DNA of 64,000 nt from Aphelenchoides besseyi. Taxonomy: Eukaryota; Nematoda; Chromadorea; Rhabditida; Aphelenchoididae. The stretch spans positions 15,376,001 through 15,440,000 of the forward strand of contig JAMPIQ010000001.1 in NCBI GenBank assembly GCA_024699855.1, given 5' to 3'. Positions 45,176-55,285 of the stretch are shown piece by piece. Numbering within the stretch: the stretch's first letter is position 1; each line of letters starts with the position of its first letter. The notes below the pieces were generated by a model. It did not search any database. It was not told where the DNA came from and worked only from the letters and a program-made list of their open reading frames with translations. A program made the translations under genes and the position numbers.

Positions 45176-45714
45176 TCACTGTCTGCAGCATTTACTCAAA
45201 CTTTTATTGAGAATATAACAAAAACAAAAAACAATGAAACTCAACAAAGACACTCGATTACGACATCTTAAAACAACCAATTTCTTTTGGATGTTGCATT
45301 CGGCCAGAGTCCGTTCATTTTCAAGTTGTTCGCCTGAAAGATTCTGTTGCTTTACAAACAGGAATCGTAAACTTACCTTCAAAGATCAAACGTTGTTGAT
45401 CTGGAAGCATACCCCCCTTGTTTTGGATCTTCGCTTTCAGATTTTCGATCGTTTCAGTGGCCTCGAAATCGGCAGTGATCGTTTTACCATTCAACGTATT
45501 GAGGAAGATTTGTACGCGCGTTTTCTTCACCTGACGGCGTTGGGACGGGAAGTACCAATAACGCGATCTTGGAACAACGACAAATTTCTTCAACTGAAAT
45601 GGCGAAGATGAGAACGAAAAATTTGGTCGAAAAGTCGGAAAGTTTCAACGTTTTTGGAGTTTGCGAAAAAGTATCGAGAATATTCACCACTTCTCCAGAC
45701 GGTTTGAGCGGCAT
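45176..45714 (-). CDS. chimeric eL20-like / ubiquitin / MYBBP1A-3'UTR ORF (locus E)
   Basis: Exon 1 (45714-45688) reads MPLKPSGEV. Exon 2 (from 45593) reads [20 protein letters not shown] then QVKKT, resembling the VVAKSRFWYFVS region of ribosomal protein eL20, and runs straight into ubiquitin: [46 protein letters not shown]. After an intron at the same position as the other UBL genes come [17 protein letters not shown], then a tail translated from sequence homologous to the 3' UTR of MYBBP1A (26762 on). The ubiquitin end STLHLVLRLRGG is therefore lost. The frame is open throughout, so it could be expressed; a decaying chimera is equally possible. Confidence 0.55.
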
Positions 45715-46143
45715 TTTCGTTGGATCGAACTTGACAGCCAATAAACTCAATCAAAATAATCGCGAAGCACGCAAAAACAAAAATCGCGAAATAAAAGTCG
45801 CGAAGGACTGACGAATCTGAAGATCGCCGTTGACCTAACAGACGACCTAAGAAAACGATCGACTTTCCGTTCGAAAGTCGTGTCGATCAAAACGCGCGAT
45901 TCAAACGGCAATTTTGGTTTCCGTTGAAATCGCGTATGATTGTCGATTGAGATGTTAAGTGAGTTTTTTAATCCCATTAATTTGGACCTTTAGATCTTAT
46001 CACCAAATCACGTTTGGTCTTGCGGCGTTTTGCTTCGAGCATTTCGGCCAATCCGAATCGAGAAGTTGGTTTGATTCACATCGACGATCACTTTCGATCG
46101 ATTCCGAAGGAGAATTGAAACAAACAAACGTTCTTGGAAGCTA

Positions 46144-46648
46144 ATGGTGAGTCTCCTTTTTTTGTCGTTGTTTTGACGTGTTTTCAGAGCTGTTTGAACG
46201 AAGAGCGAGATTCAAGAATTGAAACGGACCAACAGGTGACCGCATTCACCGGACACACCGGCGATGTAAGGTCGTTGAGTCTGTCGCCGGACATGCGAAC
46301 ATTCGTTTCCGGAGCTTGCGATGAAAGTGCCAAATTCTGGGATATCCGCGAAGGAATGTGCAAACAAACTTTCCCGGGGCACGAATCAGGTACTTTAACA
46401 CCATTCAGTTGGAACCGATTAACATCGATTTGCAGATATCAACGCCGTCGCATTTTTCCCGTCCGGTCAAGCGTTTGCCACCGGTTCTGACGATGCAACC
46501 GTGAGTTTTGTCCTACTAATCACCTTTTCATCCAACCGTTCAGTGTCGTTTGTTCGATATCCGTGCTGATCGGGAACTTGCCATGTACTCTCACGACAAT
46601 ATTATTTGCGTTTTCTTTACCTCAATTTGCCTATTGATTTCTCGCTAG
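46144..46648 (+). pseudogene. G-protein beta subunit fragment (WD blades 5-6)
   Basis: A lone ATG exon, an intron, then [69 protein letters not shown], and [20 protein letters not shown]. This is near-identical to the middle of heterotrimeric G beta. It lacks the N-terminal helix, blades 1-4 and the last blade. After DNIIC it runs into a sequence repeated at 31770-31885 and 36055-36180 and stops. A truncated, relocated piece of a highly conserved gene. Confidence 0.85.
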
Positions 46649-47604
46649 ACACCATCCTTTTCAAAAGCACTCACTTTCTTCGTTTTGGCGCCCAAAGTAA
46701 CAAATCGAATTGCTACTCACGACCTTCTACTTACTGTTTGAATTTATTTAATGAATGTTGCAATAAGAACATCCAATAAAGTAAATGGTCATCTTTAGTC
46801 GTCATTTTTTGATTGAAGATGTTGTGTCGAATTCTGACTCTACGGATCGCGAAATTAATCTTTGCATTCATGACAATGTAATTTGGGATTTTAGTTCATG
46901 GACGAACTTCGAAGCAAATTTAAGAGCAATGGGACAACATTAAGAAGTCAATTGCTACAAAAGGAAATACCTTGGTTGTAAGCCTTCTTTTTGGTTTTCT
47001 CTAAGTCTTTTTGTTTAGATTGAATAAGAAGTACACAATACGCTCAACTTACTGCGAACCGAAGAAATATCGGCATCTAAGTCGTCTTGATCAGAACGTT
47101 GATTGACTGAGTGTCTGACAAATGCAAAAAAATCGCTGATTCTTATACTCATAAACCAATTAAGTTACCCACTTATCTCAGCTTTGTTGTGCTAAAACGT
47201 CGTAGTAATGATAACTAAGAATTTGAATAATTCCGGACTTAAGTCCAGCTTTTAACTAAATTCAACTTCAGGCTCAAACTTGGACTTGTGTGTACTTGAA
47301 AAAATGTTTTGAGGGTTTGAAATTAAACTCAAAGTCATCAGATTTGATCTCTTGGTCGTAATTAAAGAGCATTGAAATTTGAAACGACGGAAATAGCTGT
47401 ATGTGACTTTTGTTAATTTACTCGACCGTCGGAGCAGAAGTGAATTCAAACTATTTTTTGAACCGTTTAACCATAATCCTTGAATGTCAACGCGGAAGTA
47501 GAAACCGACGATGCGTAAAGACTAAGAAATACTTTAAATCCTTTAGTAGTTTACTTGTGTGGTCTATTCGAATGGTCGAGAATTCGTGAAGATATTTCAC
47601 GGCA
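46649..47604. other. intergenic, AT-rich
   Basis: 46600-46740 repeats the palindrome-arm sequence near 36060-36180. The rest shows no gene. A partial SL-like ctcaaacttgg occurs near 47273 but is too short to interpret. Confidence 0.45.
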
Positions 47605-48254
47605 ATGAGTGTTCAAGTTCAGTTTAAGAATACGGTAACTCAAAGGTAAGTTTGTGGCATCTTGTAATTTCGTTTTTTTTTGAAACTCTCTAATTGACTC
47701 TGATACAAGACAAAGTTCTGTTCACATTGCAAAAGAATTTGTCATGCACTTACAAAATTAGTCTCCTGAATGTTTTTGTTAAAAATTGCAATATTTTAGC
47801 ATCCAAACTAAACCTCCGGAAGTACAGTCTGTGACTCGGCCAGAGCGCAGTTTACCGCCGTTGAGTTCAAATTCTGTGGAAAAACGATTAACAGACACAA
47901 ACCCACAGAGTTTAGCTCCGGCTTTAAACAATTGGAATCGTTTGAAACGCCGATCGTCTTCTGTGGTCTATTCTCGAAGTTTGGATTCGACTGTCAACGC
48001 TGTCCAGCGACCGCGCCTACGTGTTACGCGAACAATCCACAACGACGATAGTTCGGACGATGAAGACGAGACAAACAAACCACCAGCTCCCGCCCTACGA
48101 GATGTAATCTTTCAACTAAGACGTTATTCGGAAAAGTGGTTTCAAGTGAGTTAAATCGATTAAACGATGTGTCTTATTTTCATAGGAAATATCAACCAAA
48201 CATCCCGAGTTGTTTATTGACACCACAAACTATGCGTTTTACCAGCGAACTTAA
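47605..48254 (+). CDS. orphan protein overlapping the CFAP57 start
   Basis: MSVQVQFKNTVTQ, an intron (about 47646-47799), then a Ser/Pro/Arg-rich region (RRSSSVVYSRSLDS), an acidic DDSSDDEDE run, and ALRDVIFQLRRYSEKWFQ. A second intron (48147-48185) leads to EISTKHPELFIDTTNYAFYQ and stop at 48254. About 165 residues, no known domain recognised. Its last 23 bases overlap, in another frame, the first codons of the next gene, which suggests a two-gene transcript resolved by trans-splicing at the 48185 acceptor, or an alternative splice. Confidence 0.5.
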
Positions 48255-51200
48255 TGCCGCTGCTATTGACGTTGTGGACGTTCTTCAAACTCAACAACCA
48301 AAATTTCGTCCACTCATTGGTTTCAATCCCGAACACACCTTCTACATGGCTGATAATCGACTGCTCACCTATTCCGATCGTTTTCTCTGTCAAATCGACT
48401 TAACTGATTGTGCAGATGAGCGGACGTTTGTTGATATGCGAGGGAGAATCTCGGATGTGAGTGTTTCGCCAAAATTCGATGTTCTCGCCGTTTGTGTGGA
48501 TTTTCGACGTGGATCAACGGTTTTCGTTAAAGAAGTCGATGACATAACGAAAACAAAAAATGCGTTTATGGTCGAGTATGTTCACTGAGATAAGCGAATT
48601 ATAAGACTTTTTAGTGTTCTAGCCACTCAAATGCTCGTGACACTGAACGGGCAGTTTTTGGTTCTTCTCGAAATCGAGACTGATCGCCAAGCTGCGCGTA
48701 TTTCAGTTCACAATTTAGCTGATGGAAAGAAATACGCAGAAAGTCGGATCGATCATCAGCGCGTTTCAAGTTTGTGGGAACTTTCAATGTGTCCAGCGGA
48801 TGAAGACGTTTTTGCGGTACTAAGTGAAGACTCGATTTCGCTTCTACGACTATCGCCCGGAGTTCTTACAGCCTTCTCCAGTGTCAAGGTCTTTAAACCG
48901 ATTATTACGACAATCGATAGCAGCCTGCTGACTTCAGGTCTTCAATTTTACTTCACACGCGTGGGCTGATGACGTGACTTTGGCATTTGGAACACGAGAC
49001 GGACGTTTGGTTTTATATCGTGAAACCATTGCACTCGAAACTATCGATTTAGGCGAAATGCACGGCAAACTGATTGCCGATGCACAACAAGCAAATCGTG
49101 CAGCAGTTGCGAGAATGCATGCTACAGAACAAGGTCTTTTGGTTTGTGTTGAAATTGGAGTTGTGTTTGTGTTTCCGCCCTCTGACCTTGAAGAAGATCG
49201 TACAAATCGTTGGCGAAACTCGAAAGCAATTGTTGTAAGTGATCGCTCAAGAAGATCTTTCAATTTGTTCAGATCGAATCACTCGGTGTTCCTTCTCCTT
49301 GTCAACGTCTGTCACTGGACCCGACTGGCAATCGTGTTGCTTATGCCGATCGCCAGTGTGTTTGGTTGTGTGATGTTCGTTACGCCGAATCGGTTTGTCG
49401 TGAGGGAATGCGGTTGGTTGCCGCTCAACACGCCCAACCAGTTCGGCATTTGGCTGTTGACATTCGCGAATCACAAGTTTGTGCTTCTTTGGACTCGGAC
49501 GGATGTTTAATTGTCACATCAACATTATCAAAGTATGTCTATTTTCGATAACAAACGTTGTTAAGTGGCAAGTTGAATTGATTTTGCTGTTTCCAACTGG
49601 TCGATTGCAATCTTCCAAACAGCAGGATTTCGTTCCGCAGTTACAGTTTCCGATCGAATGGCAAGATTGTAAGAGTTCAAAAGAAACTTGAATTGATCAG
49701 GAAATTGAGTGGCGTAGAGACGAGTTGTTGCTTCCAAATTTCGATTCACGTACTCCAAAAGTTGGCTCTGAAGGAGGTTTTCTAATATCACAAACATCAA
49801 ACTAACCATCTCATCAACTCCAACGGTCATTTGTCTCACCAATACTGTTCCACTCGACCACAACAAACTTCTAATTGTTAACGCATCTCCCAGAGCCGAG
49901 TTCACGTATGCGGCCAAGAGCAAAAAGACGGTGAAATGAGAGTCGCCAAAAGAGAACTCGAGAAAACTTTTAAGCAAATCTTCATAACTGAAACCCACAA
50001 GATTATTTGTTTGTCTGTCAAACTACTCACAAAGGAAGAAAGGCATCAAGACCAGAAATTGATTTTGTCAACTTCAACGATAAATGGCCTTGTACTGCTT
50101 TCGGTAACAAAAACTCGTTCAACACAATGGAAATACATTTTTCAACGTATTCTGCTTGAAATATTTCGGGGCCCAACAAATAGATTTCGGCAACTCGACA
50201 GTAGATGTCTCCTGGAACACTGTGAACCAAATTGAAGTACGTAGGTTGTTGTCGAAGTAACAGAACGGTCCATAGCAAACTCAGCTCGACAATCTCTCGG
50301 TCATCTGCCACGATTTTTGATCTAAACAGCAAATGAATTAATTAATTGACATTCCTTACTTTTCTTCTTTTGTTGTTGCAATTGCGTTGGCTTCACGTTT
50401 GGAGCTTGCATCCAAAACGCGTCGAACGGGAGTCAAACTCCAACCAGCAGTAACTAACGGATTGACATCTAATGTAAATCGACGTTCTCGATTTCCCTGC
50501 TGTGTAACACTGAAACGATCAAATGGACCAATGGATATGAAGAAATCTCACAATTCCTCAATGTAGAGCTCGCAAATCGAATCCATTCGTGATCGAGCCA
50601 ATTCTTCCAATGGATCAACTGTTTGATTACTAAAATATAATAATCAAAGAAGATTGAAAGCAAAAATGAACTTTGGTGAAACTCGAAGTTTGTCGAACAG
50701 ACGAAGCAAATTCTTTTCTTGTGCAGGTACCACCGATTTCATGTACTTGCTGGCAAAATCCATGTGCATTGGATTCTAGAAAGCAGGTGTTTGAGGAGTT
50801 TATTTATCTATTACCATTGCCAAACGAGAGTATTCGGCCAATCCCTCTGCTTTGAGAACATCGTCCGAAATCACTTCCAAGTTGCGAATGAACTCGGCGG
50901 CTTTGGTTTCTTTTTTTTCCAAACTTTCTTTTGGTGTCTCCGATGTTTTCAAATCGGTACTTCGATTTTGAGTTCGTTGTTTGAACAGAGAAACTAAACA
51001 ACGTGACATACGAGTTTATATTCCGGGCTTACCAGTCGGTTTCTCTTTCTTTTGTTTTGCTCTTTTTCTCAAAAACTCAATAGTTGAGGGATCTGCAACC
51101 AATCAGTTTTCGTTTGTGTCAGATGGACAGCAAACCTAAACGTTCGTGGATTTCTTCCAATGCACGTCGTATCTCGTCTTCGTCCATTTCGGCAATGCGA

Positions 51201-54200
51201 CGGTCATTCTCGCGCTCAATTTGGTCGTAGCTCGTTGTTGGTTGGTTCTCTTCTGTTGAGGTTCGTTGAATTTGTTCGGGAACCGATGCTGAAATTGAAC
51301 GTCAATTTGTTTTCATGGCAAAGAAAAACCTTTAGAAAGATCACCATTTAAACGATCAAACTCTGTGGCAAAGATACTCTGACCCTTTGGTTTTTGAAGT
51401 CGCTTTGTCGAATCACTGGAGAAGTAGGCACTCAAATCTAAGGCCTCGGGAAACCCGTCTTCTGTTGCGTATCCTTCACAACCGACAGTAAACTCGTAAG
51501 GTTGACATCGTTCCGGATAGTCGAAGAAACCGGGTAAACGTTCCTAAAGAACTTTTAATCAGCTGCTTTGAAATGAATTGTTACCTGAACGTGACTGATT
51601 GGTGGATTAGGAGTTTCTTCAACGGTTTCCAAATTGAAACGACCGCGATTCGGATTACCGAGTTTGAGCGTATTTATCACTTTCTTTGGCTTTCTTGACA
51701 TCTTGACTAAACACACACTTTCAGAAAACTTCTTGCACTTCATCACGATCGAAATATTCGAAGTGTCGCGGTTCTGCGCGGCGGTAACAAACTTCTACTT
51801 TTGACTCAAAAAAAACTTCGACTTTGTGTTTTGTTGGGTCATCAGTTAAAAGACGACAGGATCATAATGGAGAATCAGAACTTTCAATACGTAGGTTGAG
51901 GGCGAATAAACAAACAACTTTGGCTTTTTAGTTAATGGCTGATAGTCGTTTGCGTTACATTGCGATTTTGGCTGCCGACACTCTCTATGTTATTGAGGCC
52001 GAGGGTCTACGGAAGATTTGCTATGTGAATGTCGGAAAGAAAGAAGTGAGTTCACTGGGAGATTTGTTTATTTCAAAGTCGAGATGAAAGTTGAATGACT
52101 AAAGAAACGTGTGTCATTGAGCCAAAGTTCTATTTTATTATTTAGGATGTTTTGGCATTGAAATGGTCACCGGACAGCACAAAAATTGGTTTGCTAAGTA
52201 ATCAAGACACTTTGTCTTTAGTTGATGTTCAGAATGGTAATATATGTCAGAGAAAGCTTTTGAGCTGACTGTTTCAGGTCAATTGTTATGGACATTGGAT
52301 TTGAAATTGCGTTTTTTCGTGGATATTAGCGTTGTCGATGAAAACATGTAAACGAAGAGTTAGCAACGCCAAATAAAAGATCTCTTAGTTATGCAATGGG
52401 CAACAAGTTTATGTTGAGTCGACTGAATGCCGGAAAGGAAATTGAGACGAATAACGTGCATCAGGAAGGAATTAGTTTAAAGGCGAGTTCTACATTACTG
52501 CTCAGTACCCGACAGGTTCATGTAAGTGAGCAGTGTGAGGAAAATGATCAAAGAAAAACATTTCAGTTTGTGAGCAGTTCGTGTGGGAACGTGATTCGCG
52601 TCGATCCTCAGAACCCGGATGCTGCTGCTGTTGTCAATTTGCCTGATCAAAGCGCAATAACGGCGGTAAGCACCATAGATGTTCAATTACATACTTCTTT
52701 GCAGTTACACCACGATCCAACTCGTGATCAGATTTTCGTAGGATTCGATGATGGGAAAGTAATTTCTTTCGAAGTGATGAGTCAAAGTGATCCCGAGGTG
52801 CCCGAAGATGATGTGGTTCATTCGAACGATTTCGTTTTGTGTCCAATATCCCAAGTCTTGAAATACGTGGGTTTTCAGTTGTTAAGTCAAAGCATTTGAT
52901 TTGTTTAGGAAACCGAACTGAAGAATCTCAGCGTTGAGTGCAATTTGATTCGCGATCAAAGCGAACGGATTCTTAACGACTATAAAACGGTGAAAGAACG
53001 CGAAATCAGCGATCTGAGAAATGAACTCGAATCGACATTAAAAGCGATGAGAGAAAAAATGAAAGTGAGTTTAAGAAGATCATCTGCTCAACATTGACGG
53101 TGTTATTTTAGCGTGCTGAAGAAAAATACGAAGCGATTGAAGCGTCGAAAGAAGAGGCGTTCGCACGCATGCAACAGGAAATGAACGATACGGTCAGTGA
53201 GCAAAAGAGTTACTACGAGAAACTGATTAACGACCAAATCAAGTGAGTTACTCAATTAACAACAAAGAAGCTTCTTGTGTTTAGATCGGCAATAGGCAAG
53301 GAAGAAGCTCAAAGCCATCAGTTGAAACAAATCGAAACCGATTTCCAAACCAAAATCACTCAACTGCAAGAGGTTTTCAAGCAAGAAGAGAAGAAGTGGA
53401 ACAAACGAGAACATAGATCGCAAAGTGAAATCAAAAAAGTGGGTTGAATAGAAGCAATGTTTACGTGCGTGTTTTAGTTGAATGCCGAATTGCAACTCGC
53501 ACAAATTCGAGAGCAACAGCTGCATCGACGAATTGCCGACGAACAACGACAATTCGATTTGCGTTTAAGTGAAGAGCGTAAGTATAGCGAAGAGCAGAGC
53601 AAAGACACGATCCATCAAATCAAACAGTTGAAAGCGTATTTGCTTCGTGAACGAGAAGCCAAAGAAGCTTCAGATTCTAAGGTGAATGAACTGCAAACGG
53701 AGCTTGTAACTCGAAATGATGAACTGGAAAAACTGCACATCGATTTGGAACAAGCGATTTTGAGTAATGAACAAGTGGGTTTAAACGACGGTTTAAGACT
53801 AGTTGTAGCCTTTAGAGTAGCTTAAGAAACTCCGAACTGTCAAAACAACTCGAAAAGCTGCGACGTGATCACGACGTGTTGATTCAGAAACAAAAACTTC
53901 TGGCTAAAGAACTCGAAAAGGAAAAGCAGTTGGTAAACAATTTTATGTTACAAAACCGAAGCCTCTGGTTTTCAGCGTCACGCTCATCAACGTCGTCTCA
54001 AACATTTTGAAATGCTCGTCGACGAACTCTCCGAACACATCTACGAGCCTCGACGTTTGGAGCAAAATGTTCTCGGACTATTGGCCTTCTTCAATTCGGT
54101 GCCCAAGTCCGGACAAATGCAAACCAACGAGCAGATTAATTCGATTGATAATCAGCGAACCGGAGTCACTAAACGTGTTCTACATCTGGGGAATTCGCGT

Positions 54201-54215
54201 AACAAAGCACATTAG
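48232..54215 (+). CDS. CFAP57: cilia- and flagella-associated protein 57 (WDR65) homologue
   Basis: CFAP57 assembles inner dynein arm and regulatory structures of motile axonemes. The N-terminal propeller matches closely: PLIGFNPEHTFYMADNRLLT, RGRISDVSVSPKFDVLAVCV, LWELSMCPADEDVFAVLSED, SISLLRLSPGVL, and FNFTSHAWADDVTLAFGTRD GRLVLY (family HTWVADDKIVVGT). After a 2.3 kb intron (49533-51859, phase preserved) come LALKWSPDSTKIGLLSNQDT and more WD strands, then about 300 residues of coiled coil (ISDLRNELESTLKAMREKMK onward), and the conserved end LVDELSEHIYEPRRLEQNVL (family AYIQEPRLLKEKV). Start at ATG 48232 gives MRFTSELNAAAIDVVDVL. About 850 residues, shorter than the ~1250 of vertebrates. 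RPAP1 lies inside the large intron on the other strand. Confidence 0.8.
49561..51702 (-). CDS. RPAP1: RNA polymerase II-associated protein 1
   Basis: Assembly/import factor for Pol II. Starts MSRKPKKVINTLKLGNPNRG. The N-terminal RPAP1 motif is clear: IAEMDEDEIRRALEEIHERL|DPSTIEFLRKRAKQKKEK. Middle: KAAEFIRNLEVISDDVLKAE. C-terminal helical region: LSLLWTVLLLRQQPTYFNLV, VPGDIYCRVAEIYLLGPEIF, and SFGDSHFTVFLLLAAYVNSA, the conserved block near the end of RPAP1 proteins. Eleven or so short exons, about 600 residues, roughly half the vertebrate length. The whole gene lies within one CFAP57 intron. Confidence 0.8.
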
Positions 54216-54657
54216 TCATTTACAGAAACCCTTTTGAAAACACAAATCGATTGCAGCAAGGTTGTGAAATAAAAATGTTTAACTTAACTTCTGATGAACT
54301 CGCAAAACCAGACATCAATAAGAACAACAAGATATAAGAATCCAAAGCTCACAGATTAATTTTAACCTGAAATTTGTTACAAACATTTCCAAGTATTTAG
54401 TCACGAAACATTTGGCCACAAAACAAACGCGAACGTTCGCTTTAGAACAAGGTCTCGTTAACAAGCTGTCTGACTACTGTTTATTTTCAGTGTTGTTTTG
54501 GAAGGACAAGAAATCAGTTCGTAGAATGCTGGACGTGAGATCAATAGTCATCAATGAGAACACGAACTGCAGATTTCGGCAGATGTGTGAGTACGTTGTT
54601 GTTCCAACGAATCAGGAGACATGAAGAATTGATTAGCTAAAAAGACAGTTAACGTCC

Positions 54658-55285
54658 TTAAAGACCACTGACTTTCTCAATAACTCCGACCATTACATTC
54701 ATGTGGTGCTTCAGAGCCGTCCACTCGTGAAGACTGAACACGAACACATCATTAGTTTTTGGCTCATAACTGTAACCTGAATTCAATTATACATCAAACA
54801 TAACGTCAACTAAACTGTTCTCCACACGCCGCACAACGAGCAATAATGTGCGAGTTTCGTTCGAAGGTCCACGGTATGATGAGCGACGGATCGACAATGC
54901 ACTTGGCGAATAGCGGACAATACGATTCGATAACTTCGGGTCGCCATGAGACTTCACAACGTGGTTTGAATTCGTATAACATTGCACATTTCATTGCCAA
55001 ATCGTCGAAACCGTAATATTCGGCCTCCTTCTCCAGAAACTCCGCATTTGAGTAAGTGGATCCTTCGCTGTAAAGGATACGAGAACCACAGTGCAAATAG
55101 TCCAAAATTGTCTTTAAACCATAGGCATCACGATCAATGAAAATCTCCGCGTGTTCGGGACATTTCAACGCCAAATTCCTAAGCAGAGATTTGGGATATA
55201 ATTCTAAGGTCTCTCTGGCCATTTCAATTATCGTTCCACCAACGTTGAATCGCACTACACCGACAGTTAAAGGGGCTACAGCCAT
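54658..55285 (-). CDS. KCTD-type BTB/T1 domain protein
   Basis: Probable cullin-3 adaptor. MAVAPLTVGVVRFNVGGTII opens a T1/BTB fold: FNVGGT, ELYPKSLLRNLALKCPEH, IFIDRDAYGLKTILDYLHCG, FLEKEAEYYGFDDLAMKCAM. Exon 2 follows a ~36-base intron (about 54780-54815) and reads YSYEPKTNDVFVFSLHEWTA ... NVMVGVIEKVSGL. Two CxxC-like cysteines (ARCAACGEQF) lie before the intron. About 200 residues; the subfamily could not be assigned. Confidence 0.78.

Noticed and set aside
47260..47290. A third SL-like site (ctcaaacttgg)
   Set aside because: Only about 11 bases match and no donor or hairpins follow, so chance is plausible.
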